A DNA stretch of 64,000 bases. Source: Girardinichthys multiradiatus (lineage: Eukaryota; Chordata; Actinopteri; Cyprinodontiformes; Goodeidae). The stretch is taken from assembly GCF_021462225.1 (NCBI RefSeq), contig NC_061818.1, positions 18,745,462 through 18,809,461 of the forward strand, read 5' to 3'. How positions within the stretch are numbered: position 1 is the stretch's first letter; every line of letters begins with the position of its first letter. Below, one piece after another: positions 1-11,169 of the stretch. Position numbers and translations under genes: made by a program. Below the pieces are notes generated by a model, which searched no databases, was not told where the DNA came from, and saw only the letters and a list, made by a program, of their open reading frames with translations.

Positions 1-229
1 TAAGAGGACAGTAATGCATGTTCACTCACACGGCGCCTCGAACCAATCAGACTCATTAAAAACCTGTTGGAAGAATCCTCTGCATTTTTAATGCAGAGTG
101 ATGCATTCAATATTCTGCCAGATGTTTTATTCACTGTACTTAAATATAAATGGCATAGATGTATTTTTGGATGTATTTGTTAATATTGTTCTAAATCAAG
201 CAAGTAGTGGGGCTCATTGCATTATTGAC

Positions 230-545
230 TTGTGTGTGTGTGTGTGTGTGTTCCTGTCTTGGCATCACAGTGAGGACCATTTTCCCGATTTCACCATCTA
301 ATTAAGGACCATTTGTACCAAAGTGAGGACATTTTGCTGGTCCTCACGACCTATTTTGCTAACGGTTAGGTTTAGGACTAAGGTATGAATTGACTTTAGA
401 TTAAGGTTAGGGTTAGGCATGCACTGGTAATGGTTAGGTTTAGGGTTATTGTCAGGGTTAGGGCATAGAAAGGGTTGAAAATGACTGAAAATCAATGGAA
501 GTCAATGGGAGTCAACACATGGTCCTCACTACATATAGCAAAACA

Positions 546-579
<34 letters not shown>
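230..579. repeat. TG-bounded inverted repeat element
   Basis: A block of about 300 bp (252-548) is bounded on both sides by (TG)n tracts (231-251 and 549-579). Just inside each tract lies a related inverted end: GTGAGGAC near 272 and GTCCTCAC near 523, with partly matching outer sequence. The core is rich in GGTTAG-like words. The layout suggests a palindromic MITE-like family spread with its flanking microsatellite. No coding capacity is seen. Confidence 0.5.
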
Positions 580-580
<1 letters not shown>

Positions 581-1589
581 TAAGTACTGTTTGGGTAAGG
601 GAGTGTTGGAGATGGCATGGAATCAATAGCATGCAGCAAGGCGAGGAGAAAAATTAACGTAGCCTGTCGTGTAATACCGTGCTTTGATTTGTTTCTGTGT
701 CAGATTTCCAGAGGATTTGACTGTTCACGTTGTGAGTCACAGCAGTAGTCTCAGCACTAGCAAGAACTTAATTCATTTGGAAGTAAGATTTTCTAATATC
801 TCATATAATCCTGAGTCTCTCTTTTGGTCCCACCAGTCCTATGAGGTAGGAGTTGTCTAAATGCTTCACAATAAGATATCTTTAATTGTCCTGATGATTA
901 AAATATATATCTATAGCTGAAAGCAACAGTGTAACTACCAGCAGCAGCTGAAATCCCCAGATGGGAAAATAAACTAACAATCAATGATGGTTTTATGCTG
1001 AGAATGTTTCTGGAAATAATGACCTTACAGGCACACTTGTATTTTCCCTTATGGTTCTTAAAAGGGTACATATCTTAACAGAAATATCCTTCATTGCCTA
1101 CATGCATAAATTTGGATCTGTAATCATTCTCCTATAACTAACCTTTTAAAAAATTTATGTATTTATTTATTCATTTATGCAGGTCATGCTAATTATAGAT
1201 GAGCATAATTCTCTACAGAGACTTACAAGAAAACAAACATGATAAAAAATTAATGGCAATGTTATTGACAATGTTGCCAAAGCATTATTGTTTATCATGA
1301 TCAGAGAAAATATAATTCTGTATGATAACAATAAACTGTACCTGATTATGTTTGAAAACCCAAGTAACTAAAATAAACAGCAACTAATAGTACGCTTGGG
1401 ATAGATACTTGTACACTTTTCCAAGAGTACATCATGTAAGTGGCATACTGGTGGAATGAAGAAGCCTATTGTATTACGGACATGCTTTTTTAAGACTTTA
1501 TAGGGCTCTGTCTGTATGCTGTGGGTAAAACTCAAAAGGACATTACATAAAGAATCTGGTTGTTCACAGTGCTATGTCCAAGCTTATTC
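580..1589. other. AT-rich stretch, nothing recognised
   Basis: No reading frame, RNA gene or recognisable repeat is supported here; the sequence is AT-rich with short homopolymer runs. Confidence 0.5.
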
Positions 1590-2240
1590 ACACAATGTTG
1601 AGTGGAAGAAAAAAGTGTTGTAGGACAAGGTACACCAGAGACTGAAAAGATTGTCAAGCAAAATATATTCAAGAACTTGAGGGAGCTTCACAAGGAGTGG
1701 ACAGAGGCTGGAATCAGTACATCAAGAGCCACTACCCACGGACAAATTATCTTATGAACCAGAGACAATGTCAAAACGTCTTACCTGGGCTAAGGAGAAA
1801 AAGAACTGGATTGTCGCTCAGTAGACTCAAGTCCTCGTCTCACATGAAAGTAAAGTTAGCATTTTTATAGGAAATCAATTAAATGAGTGACCAAAGTGTT
1901 ACTGTGCTTGATTGGCCAGCAAACTGGCCTGACCTGAACCCCACAGAGAATCTATGAGGTATTGTCAATGTAAAAATGACAGACACCAGACCCAACAATG
2001 TCGATGACCTGAAGACCATTATTAAATCAACCTGGGCTTCCATTACACTTCAGCCGTGCCACAAGCAGATCACTTCTATGCCACAATGCAATGCTGTAGT
2101 AATTCATTTAAAAGGAGGCCCTGACATTTCTGCTTAAAATATTAATTTTGTTATTGATCTTTTGTAATAATCTATCTTTCGGAGATGCTGAAGTTTGGTT
2201 TTTCGTTATCTATAAGCCGTAAAGGCTTGAAATATTTTAC
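1590..2240 (+). pseudogene. Tc1-like transposase relic
   Basis: Broken frames read as an eroded Tc1/mariner transposase. Around 1595 is a trace of the SGK.VGRKK basic stretch. Around 1780 is a trace of KRLTWAKEKKNWIVAQ, and around 1910-1970 VTVLDWPANWPDLNPTEN, which covers the third catalytic (Glu) motif of the DDE triad. The segment after 2000 matches the C-terminus of the intact copies elsewhere in the window (ITSMPQ...). Several stop codons and a large central gap remove the D motifs. The 3' part (2190-2230) resembles a Tc1 terminal repeat. It is older than the copies at 15.3, 21.6 and 61.7 kb. Confidence 0.75.
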
Positions 2241-2286
2241 TCTATGAGTAATACATTTATATATCTGCCTCAGAAGTAGAATGAGA

Positions 2287-3795
2287 GGCAAGCTCCTCTC
2301 CTGTGGAACCAGCTCCCAGTTTTGGTCCGTGAGGCAGACCCCTTTTGGTCTACTTTTAAGGCTAGGATTAAAACTTTCCCTTTTGATAAACTATAGTTAG
2401 AGTGGCTTAGGTTATCCTGAGCTATCTCTGTAGTTATGCTGCTATAGGCTTAGACTGCTGGAGGACATAACGACCACTTTCACTCTCTCTGCTACATTCT
2501 CATACTACTCTCCAATTTTGCATTATTTGAAGTTAATTCAGTTTTTAACTTTATGTTCTCGCTCTTTTCTCTTCCTAGAAGCTACACCGGGCTTGACTCT
2601 GTGTCTACCTATGGCATCTTTCTGGAGAGGGGCATCGTCCAACCTTCTGCTGGCAACAACTTAATGCTCACCTTCTACAGATGATCCACTTGGCCTTGTC
2701 TTTCAGTGTTTAACCCTATTTTTCTCCTAGACATAGCTACTGACTGGGATTTTACTGTGACTAACTGTATGTGCTCTCTCTCATACTCTAAACTTGAAAA
2801 CTGGCTCAGAGTTTATCTGTTTTTTCTTCCTAGATGAAACCACTAAAGGAGATACATCTATTAACATTTACTTTTCCTTCCCATAGAAAGTACTCCTGGA
2901 TCAGTGCTTCTGTGTTCTTTTTCTGTCTCTGCTCTGTTCTCTCAAACCCCCAGTCAGTCGTAGCAGATGGCTGCTCACACTGAGCCTGGTTCTGCCGGAG
3001 GCTTCTCCATGCTCAGTATGAGGGATTGCTGCAAAGTCAACGCCAGTGACTGTCCACTGTCTCTACATGCTCATCCAGGAGGAGTGACTGCTGCAAGTCA
3101 CTGACTCGATGCAATCTGCTGGGTTTCCTTAGATAGAAAAACCTTTTAACCAATTTGAATAAAAAACTGAATCTGACTGCACTGTTCGATAGTTAGGATT
3201 AATTGGAATGTATGTACCCGACTTGAAATCTGTATGATTCGACCGAAGTGACTTAGTCCGTTTTAAACCTTTCACACATTGCAACAGGAAACAACACTCC
3301 CCAATTATTTGTACCTCTGCCTTCCTCCCTCCCCATAGGATGGAGTAAGGGGGAGTCAGGTTTAGCCTAAACTGGTTCAGTTATGGTTGAGGTGCAAAGA
3401 CACCCTTTTCTGCTACCTGTGCGACCCCTTCTCTTTTCCAATGGTTATAATCAGTCTGACACAGAGAGGTACCCCCAATCCTTGTGGTTTTTAGTATAAC
3501 AATGTCCACCAGTGGGCTCTAGATGGACAAACTTTATCAGTTTATTATTTTACTTAGAACCCCTACACATAGCCCATTGTAAAATGCCCAAACGCTAACA
3601 CTCAGTAGTTTAATCTAACCTCCCCAAAAACCCCGCACCATGCCTAAACCCTTTATGAAGTGCCTTGAGATGACATGTGTTGTAAATTGGCGCTATACAA
3701 ATAAAACTGAATTGAATGGAATTGAATTGAATTGAATTGAATTGAACTGAACTGAACTGAACTGAATTGAACTGAATTGAATTGAATTGAAATAT
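2287..3795 (+). mobile_element. L2-type LINE 3' end, copy 1
   Basis: The segment opens with the last codons of an L2-like LINE ORF2 (2293-2400; reads roughly APLWNQLPVLVREADP...FKARIKTF). A long 3' untranslated region follows, ending in GTGCCTTGAGATGACATGTG, AATAAAA and a pentanucleotide array. Most of the 5' part is missing, as expected from target-primed reverse transcription. A second, rearranged copy of the same tail lies at 41694-42984. No complete frame is present. Confidence 0.7.
3707..3790 (+). repeat. (ATTGA)n / (ACTGA)n tail array
   Basis: About 16 tandem pentanucleotides, mostly ATTGA with a central ACTGA block, form the 3' tail of the LINE. The homogeneous ACTGA block inside the ATTGA array suggests local unit amplification. 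Confidence 0.9.
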
Positions 3796-3899
3796 TCTTT
3801 TAGCTACACACTCTGGAAATTCTGTGATCCTAGTTTTAGGATGCTCTAGAAGCTGCATTGAATATTTTAATATCTCATTTGGAGTATTTTTATAGGCAT

Positions 3900-5015
3900 T
3901 TGGGGGACTGCCCTTGACTGGTTCAGGTCTTACTTGAGAGAAAGGTTTTGTGTCAGCATCCGCAATTTTAAATCTTCTTCTGTTTCCTTTTCCTGTGGGG
4001 TCCCTCAAGGTTTAGTTCTTGGGCCTCTGTTGTTTTCATTGTATCTGCTTCCCTTGGGCTTAGTTTTGTATAGGAAGCACAAATGTGCATTTTATTTATT
4101 TATTTATTTTTTGGTGATGACTGCCAGATTTATTTTCTTTTTAAATAAGAGGAATCCCACTCCATGCAGCCATTATTAGAGTATTGCTAGTCTGTCATCC
4201 TCTGTATACATTGATTATTATAACTCTCTATACCAGTGTTTATCAACCATGCTCCTCAAGACACCCTGCCCTGCATGTTTTGGATGTTCCTGTCCTTTAA
4301 CACACCTGGTTCAGATGATTGCTGTTTAGCAATAGCCTGTTAATCCGCCATCAATTGAAATCATGTGTGCTTAACCAGAAAAACACCTAAAACATGCAGG
4401 ACAATGTGCCTTGAAGACCAGGATTGAAAAACACTGCTCTACACTATGGTGTCTTACAGACATCCCTCTTTCATCTCCAGCTGGTGCAGAATTCAGCTGC
4501 ATGTCTTCTAACTGGTAGACAAAAAGGAGGAGAGAGCATAACTCCTGTTTTAGCTTCGCTTCACTGGCTGCCTGTTCACAGGTTCCTCGTAAGATTGCTT
4601 TATTTTATTTTAAATCTTTAAATGGTCATACCCTGCCCTACCTCTCTGAGCTTTTACAATTACATTGCCTCTCCTGTTCACTCAGGTAAGCAGACCAGCT
4701 TCTTCTGAATGTGCTGAGGATGTGGCAGAAGCTCAGAGGGGACAGAGCCTTTTCTGTGGCAGCTCCAAGGCTTTGGATTTCACTGCCAGTAATCATTACA
4801 AAGGCCTCTTCATAGTGTATTCTTAAATCTGCTCTGAAAACTCATCTTTTTTCAATGCCTTTTGACAGCATTAGAGAGTTCTTTTTTTTTTAGTTGCTTT
4901 ATAACATATTTAATGTGCCTTCTTGTATTTGTGTTTTTATGCTTACATATGAAGTTTGTTTAGCACTGTGGTCAGTGATGTAGGCTTTAAAGGGCTTATA
5001 AATGAAGTTGGCTCT
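3900..5015 (+). pseudogene. L2-type LINE reverse transcriptase relic
   Basis: Reverse transcriptase pieces can be read: [14 protein letters not shown] near 3915, then [22 protein letters not shown] (4000-4060; motif B region), then a damaged GDDCQIYF (4116-4135) where YADDTQIY would be expected. The frame resumes as QLVQNSAACLLTGRQ (4475-4530), HWLPV (4561-4575) and SALKTHLF (4830-4855). The tail at 4950-5012 (TTTAGCACTGTGGTC... TTATAAATGAAGTTGG) resembles L2 3' ends. The relic is disrupted by stops, a (TTTA)n insertion near 4090 and the hAT MITE at 4234-4436. Confidence 0.75.
4234..4436. mobile_element. Non-autonomous hAT-like MITE (203 bp)
   Basis: Terminal inverted repeats of about 45 bp begin CAGTGTTT and end AAACACTG. 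The insertion is flanked by CTCTATAC (4226-4233) and CTCTACAC (4437-4444), an 8-bp target duplication with one mismatch, as expected for hAT transposition. The LINE sequence continues across it. It carries no coding sequence. Confidence 0.85.
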
Positions 5016-5170
5016 GCTTGGCCATGACATGGGAACCCTCACAGACTGGTATGTATTGGGCCTAAAAAAAACTTGTACCATATTAAAACACTTGAAATTC
5101 AAAACCATTTTGTATATAAATACTCAATTTAGAAACCTTAAGCATATTCTACAAGAATTATTTTAAGATC

Positions 5171-5280
5171 TGTGATGGGCTGGCGACTTGTCCAGGGTGC
5201 ACACTGCCTCTCGCCCAATGTTCACCGCCTCCCACAACACGACCCCGCAGGGACAAGCTGGTATACAGAATAGATGGAAT
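5171..5280 (+). repeat. Teleost SINE/LINE-type 3' tail
   Basis: TGTGATGGGCTGGCGACTTG, CCAGGGTGCACACTGCCTCTC and GGACAAGCTGGTATACAGAA are related to the tail of the SINE at 35619-36026. Only the 3' part is present; no tRNA-like head is seen. Confidence 0.6.
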
Positions 5281-5285
5281 TACTA

Positions 5286-6149
5286 AAAGGTTACAGTGGT
5301 TCAACTGAACAGCATTTTGTTGATTAGCACACTGCCTTACTTCTCCAATAAATATTCTCTCTAACAGATGTGCAATCTAACATAAAGATGGCAGCAGTTT
5401 AAAGGTTTTTAAAACAGTTTTTTCAATAACCACCATCACATTATTAGGATGAAGGTAATTTAGCATCTCAACCTTTTGTATTTGCTCTTAGCTGTGCATT
5501 GACCAACTCCATCGAATTGAGGACGCCAAGAGTCATATCCTCTTTACAGACCTCTACTTTAAACAAATCTTGCCATTTTAACAACTTCTTAAAAAGACAA
5601 AATGTATGACTGTTAAAAATAGATTTTAAACTTTGCTTTAAGGTAATGAACTACAAGCACAATTTATCAGAGTTTCAGTCTCACTGACCGGACTTCCACT
5701 ACACTGTATTGGTATGGTTGGAAAGTAACAAATATGCAAAATAAAATATATTAATAATATGAAGATTGCAAAGGTCCCATCAATTATCAAAGTTGAGATT
5801 CATATGCTTGAAAACATTAACAGTGGTACTCACATTATCTGTCAATGCTTATAATGGTTTGGCCACTCAGCATGAAGCTGTGTCTAAACCAAATAAAGGA
5901 TCTACCCTTTGGAGATCCTGGTTCTTTTTATATGTTTATTCAGTAGCAGCTGCTCTTGTCGCAGCAAATAACATTTGGTCACACAATCCCTGAAGTGTGT
6001 ATGTGTGTGTTTATGTGTCTGTGTGTGGCATGAATGAGAGAGAAAAGAGCATTGTGTGATTCAGACTTGTTTTGCAGTAATACATCAAACTCTGAAGCCA
6101 AGCAACTTTATCGTAACTTATCAATGCCAACATATTCATCTTGCTGCAG
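5286..6149. other. No feature recognised
   Basis: AT-rich. A short (TG)-rich patch lies near 5996-6030. Open frames here are short and without recognisable motifs. Confidence 0.5.
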
Positions 6150-6575
6150 TGATATGGACTGCAGAGAGAATAATCAGGGCTGACCTTCACTCCATCCAGG
6201 ACTTATACAGGTCTAGGGTAAGAAAAAGAGCTGCTAAAATTGCTGCAGACCCCACACACCCTGCACATAAACTGTTTAGAGTTTTACCTTCAGGCCGCCG
6301 CTACAGAGCACTGTTCACTAAAACCAGCCGCCACAGAGACAGTTTCTTCCCCCAGGCTGTTTCTCTGTTGAACATTTAATAGAGTACCAAATAACAGCAT
6401 ACAGATGTTGCAAATGCACCTTTTTATTTATATATGTGTATATTTGTATATTGTATATATGTATATTCTTTAATGCAAAAAACAAAAATAGAGAGCAAAG
6501 TGTACCGTCAAATTCCTTGTTTGTATGTACAAACTTGGCAATAAAGTTGATTCTGTTTCTGATTCTGATAATGTC
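6150..6575 (+). pseudogene. Rex/CR1-like LINE C-terminus and 3' tail
   Basis: The frame from about 6150 to 6380 reads as the ORF2 C-terminus of a jockey/CR1/Rex-type LINE: AERIIRADLHSIQDLYRSR, then AADPTHPAHKLFRVLPSGRR and SRHRDSFFPQAVSLLN. The 3' UTR ends in AATAAAGTTGATTCTG followed by a TTCTGA-type tail (6540-6572). The same tail and a related C-terminus occur in the minus-strand LINE at 57689-60399, so both belong to one lineage. It is strongly 5' truncated; no target duplication was found. Confidence 0.75.
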
Positions 6576-6579
6576 AGTA

Positions 6580-7494
6580 CATACAACAAAAAGAAACATG
6601 TGTCAGGAGCTGTTATCTCAAGCATGACGATGTTACGCCTCAGTTGAGTACTGACAGAAACCAAAGCATAAGAACATTATGCCCCAAGTGATCATCAACA
6701 GGTATTCAAATCAAACTTTCATTTCAACCCTTGTACATGTTTAGCCAGCAGCAGTTTATCAGAGCTGTGTATGGACAGGAGAAGTAGTCAAAAAGGCAGG
6801 GACACAGCTGTGCCAGTTAAAGACTTCATTGTAGTTATAAATTCTCTTTTGCTGAAGAAAACACTTTATTTACTTCACTCTCATAATTTAAACATTCAAA
6901 GATGGCATTTATTGACTTAATGTTTTGGATATATGATTTATATATTTATCACAATTGCAGGTCTAAAAAAGAAATTCACAAAGACTAAGATTATATGAAA
7001 ATTATAATATAAAGTGACCTTCAATTTGTTTAACCACTGAGATCTGGGCTAAGTTGTTCTCTCAGAGACTGAAGTGTGTCATGTCTTCATGCCAAGATCT
7101 AAAGAGCTCTTCAGGCTCTGTTGGAAAGAAAGGTTGAGGGATTCTTTGAGGCTGGCAAGGGATTTTTAAAGATTTAAAGATTATTTGAAGTAAACCGCAG
7201 ACAAGTAGGATAGAGATCAAATGAGTGACTCTGTATTTCAAAACCAGTTACAGCAATCAATCAAAAAGCAGGATGATGATGTAGAAATAAGGTTAAAAAC
7301 TGTGGCAAAGGAGTTAGAGATAACTTTTGCTGCTGCTGGTTTGTGTCTTTTCAGTAAAAACCAAACAAAAAATGGATCTGGATTTGTAAATTAGGTTATC
7401 TTAACACAGTAACAGGCACTGATGAGATTCTGAAGAATGCAGATTTTCCCTTAGGGCATTTTTACCCATGAATATGTTTTGAAATAAACCATTC
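6580..7494. other. No feature recognised
   Basis: AT-rich sequence without supported frames, RNA genes or clear repeats. Confidence 0.5.
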
Positions 7495-7830
7495 AATCAA
7501 AGGGTAGTTCCTTGTTGGAAGGTGAACCTCTGCCTCAAGCCTCAAATATTTTCCTGCCTCTTACAGGTTTCTGCCAGGATTGTCCTATATTTAGCTGCAT
7601 CCATCTTCCAATCCAAGCTTACCAGCATCCCTCACCCAGAAAAGATCCTCACACCATGATGCTGTCACAATGTTTCACCATGGGGACGTTGTGTTCATGG
7701 TGCAGTGTTAGTTTTATACCCCATAGTGTTTTGCATGTAGGCCAAACAGTCAGATTTTGATCTCATCTGACCAGAGCATGGTATGGCTTGTGGCAAACTG
7801 CGGGAGGGAGTTTTTATGGATTTTTAATAT
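7495..7830 (-). pseudogene. Tc1/mariner transposase relic
   Basis: On the minus strand the stretch around 7745-7785 reads as a damaged MLWSDE, the first catalytic Asp motif of Tc1 transposases, followed by fragments of the usual GLH....VPMVKH and WGSF region. Stops break every frame. It sits beside a second relic with its own SDE motif, so two elements are present. Confidence 0.65.
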
Positions 7831-7984
7831 ATTTTCCTCAGCTGGTTCATGTGTTCTTAATTTGTATCTTGGGTGCTCTCTAGGTTTAAAAACATGTACT
7901 ATGCCAGCTCAAGGAGGAACAGCTACTACATTGCACTTAGGTGTGAGCATGTGCAAGATTGATTGTTTCTGCAGTGTGCTCTTG

Positions 7985-8480
7985 TGATAGACCTGTGGTA
8001 GGTTGGTGACCTGTACGAGTTGCACCCCACTTCTCTCATTTTGTTTCTGCTGAAGAACGCATCACCACAACACAATGCTGAAACCACCATGTGTGACCCT
8101 GAGTATGGTGAGTTCAATGCAACGTGGAATGTACGTTTTCTGCTATTAATCCACGTTTTTTCATGTGGGCCAGAAAGTTCAACTTTGGTCTCATCTGACC
8201 AGAGCACTTTTTCCACATATTGTTTTTATTCCTACGTGTCTTATGGCAAACTGCAGAAGGGATTTTTTATGGCTTTCTTTAAACAAAATGTTTCTTCCTA
8301 CCACTCCAAAGACCAGATTTGTAGCATGCATAACTGATAGTTGCCACATCAGCAAATTCTCCCACCTGAGCTGTGCATCCCTACAGCTCCTCCAGATTTA
8401 CCTGATGTTCTCCAGCAAACCTCAGGGGCCTTCACAGAACATATTTAATAATACTGGTATAAAACAACACTTTTACAATA
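7985..8480 (-). pseudogene. Second Tc1-like transposase relic
   Basis: A minus-strand frame (7926-8216) contains EKVLWSDETKVELSGPHEK, which covers the first catalytic Asp motif, and a worn form of the following GS.MVV.ALCCGDAFF segment. Sequence toward 8480 continues as an eroded N-terminal half. It is a separate insertion from the relic at 7495-7830 because the SDE motif occurs twice. Confidence 0.65.
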
Positions 8481-8489
8481 AAGTGTAAT

Positions 8490-10238
8490 TTACTTACTAA
8501 TTGAATTGAGTCTGAAGGCAATTGGTTGCTCTCTGTTTTATTTAGGGCTATTAGAGTAAAGAAGGCAGAATCCAAATCAATGACTTTTCATAATAACTGT
8601 GAAGATATTTGTAACCATGTATAAGTTCCTTTCCATGTCACAATTTTGTGCTACTATAGTCATTTTCAATAAATAAGAACTCAATGTGAAACACATTAAA
8701 CAGATTAATAATTAATTATACAGATTGATTATTAATTATACAGATTAATTACATATGTTGACTGATGTTTTCAAGCCTTATTTCTGTTAATGATCATTTT
8801 CCGCTCATAGTTCCAGGAAGCATGACATTTAAGATTAAAATATCACATTCGGCAAATCAAAACAAATAATACAAAAATGTAGTCTCATAAAATATATTTA
8901 GTATTTTAATACCGGGTTAAAGGCTGTCATTTAAAAGGTACGTTAAATCTGACAAATGTGGCTGATCAGAATACATATTCTAATTTATGGAATATGACTG
9001 TATGTGTTGGTCTATCACTTAAAATCCCAATAAAAGACATCAAATTTAGGCACTGTAGTTCTGGTAAAATGACACGTTTTATCTTGATAGGACCTTTCTC
9101 TGCAATCATTAAGTCAATAAGAAGCAAATATTTCTGTAACCAGAGAAAAATGAAAATAGGAAGTGTTCATTTCCTCACTGGCTATATTTCAGTTTCTTTG
9201 ACGCTCATATTAACCATAGCTACATGCATGGCTGCTGGCATCGAGAAAATGTCCTATTTCTTCTCTTGAAAGTTTTTGGTACACCCTAGGGCAGATTCCG
9301 ATGCCATAATAACTTAATAAATATTAAAAGTAATTTGAAACATCAGCAGGAAGTGATTATTTGGGTTTTATCTCTTTGCCCCAGGGGGGCTACAAGTTAA
9401 ACATATGAAAGGCTTAAAATCACAGGTACATTAATGTAATTTGCTGTTTAACCATGGAGTATATTGTTACACCTTTTATTTAACCATTTTTTTCAATTTA
9501 GCCTCCAAGCTGAAAAATGGTGCAGTTACACTATCCAAGATATACGTACCTGCATCTCATCATCATTTAACGGCACATGAATTCCTCCTTTGTTACTTAA
9601 TTATTTTAGAATAAAACATCAGATATTCAGATATTTATTCTGGTGTTCAAGGATCTTAGGATAATGGTTGATTCTCTTTAGATTATGTGTCAAAATCATA
9701 TTAATTGTTTTGAAAAAAGTTATATTGAAAGAAAAAAAATGGGGTGGCTATAAAGTGCTTTTTACCCTCTTTCACTGCAATGGACACCTACTGCCATTGA
9801 TTGAGTATTTCACACCCAGAATAACCAGAAGTCGTGTGTGCTTTTAAAACGTCTTTGTTCAATGAAATTTATAAAAACACCATTCAGGAAAGAAGGTGAC
9901 TGCATCCTGCCTTGTGTCTGTAGAAACAACAATTCAGATATACAGTTTAGCAACTCCCACACTTATTGGTAACTATGGTAGAAGGAAAAAAATGCGTAAA
10001 AAGTCTCAAAATTAATGTAATTCAGCAGTATAATCCCACGTGGGATCTTTGACTATTCTTCTTTGGGCAGTCTCTCTAGATCATTTAGAGTCCTGAACTC
10101 TGCACTCTTCACCTCACTCCACAGGGTCTTTCATTAAAAATCAGCTGGAAACTGTAATCAACTCAAAAGTAAAGAATAAATAAGTTACAAAGATTCTTCG
10201 GTTACATTTATTGCACAGGAATTATTGGGGTGTTAACC
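8490..10238. other. No feature recognised
   Basis: About 1.7 kb of AT-rich DNA. A 103-codon frame at 8958-9269 shows no domain and AT-driven composition, so I do not call it a gene. A short ATTAAT-type tandem patch lies near 8700-8750. Confidence 0.5.
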
Positions 10239-10400
10239 AGAGGTAGGCAGAGTAGCAAAAAGTGTTAGTAGAAGAAGAAGTAAAAAGTAGTTATCTGAAA
10301 ATATTACTTAATTAAGAAGGAATTTGGTTAAAAGGCCACTGAGTAACTATTTGATCATATCATCTGAAAATGGTACATATTCTGGTATTTTAAAAAATAA
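10239..10400. mobile_element. hAT-like element end fragment
   Basis: The segment starting CAGAGGTAGGCAGAGTAGCA, with AGTAGAAGAAGAAGTAAAAAG after it, resembles the terminal region of a common teleost hAT-type non-autonomous element. The second end is not found. Confidence 0.4.
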
Positions 10401-10619
10401 AATAAAAATTTGAAAAAATTTATAACATCATTACATAACAATCAATTTAGACAGAGGAAACACATTTCCAAATCAAACTTTTTTTTAATTATAGTGCTTT
10501 TAAACAAACAAATAAATTAAATAATTTACAGAATCTCAAAACATTATACCACATTTTTAACACTGAACTTGCCTTGGATAATATCAGTTTTCGTGTTTCA
10601 AAAATATATAAAAACAGAA

Positions 10620-11165
10620 TTAGAAAATGGTATCAATGAGAAAGGCGAAAACCAGTGTTGATCAGAAGAACACAAACGTCTGTCTTACATTTGTCAAAGA
10701 CCATCTTGATGACCCCCAAGATTTTGGGGAAAGTATTGTATGGACTGATGAGACAAAATTCACACATTTTGGAAGATGTTCCTTTACATCTGGTGTAACA
10801 CAGATTTGCTGTTTGAGGTTATTGATAACTTGGTACAATTGATGGAACCATTAATTTTTATCTCTAGCAGAAAGTACAGAAGAAGAATGTCCAGCCATCA
10901 TTTCCTTAAATTCAGGCACACTTGGGTTATGTAGCAGGGCAATAATCTGCCTCACAAAAACAAAATGAAGATTTTGGAGTGGCATAGGAAAAGTCTGGCC
11001 TTAAATCTGATTGAGATGCTTTAGCAGGACCTTAAACAGGTCGGTGATGCTTGAGAACGCTTCAATGTAAACTAATTAAAAGAATTCAGCAAATAAAATG
11101 TGCCAAAATTCCTCAACAGCAGCAATTGTCAGTTATTACTAATGTTTGATGGCAGTTGTTGCTAA
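10620..11165 (+). pseudogene. Tc1-like transposase relic
   Basis: The frame at 10627-10842 contains KTSVDQKNTNVCLTFVKDHL and then SIVWTDETKFTHFG, the first catalytic Asp motif. Further on, worn traces of the Asp (about 10945) and Glu motif regions (11010-11030) and a C-terminus are visible with frameshifts. The element is old and inactive. Confidence 0.7.
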
Positions 11166-11169
11166 TAAG

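Noticed and set aside
360..465. Interstitial telomere repeats
   Set aside because: GGTTAG-like words are irregular and part of the TG-bounded repeat; no (TTAGGG)n run.
8958..9269. 103-codon plus-strand frame as a small gene
   Set aside because: AT-driven composition, no motif, no promoter or splice context.
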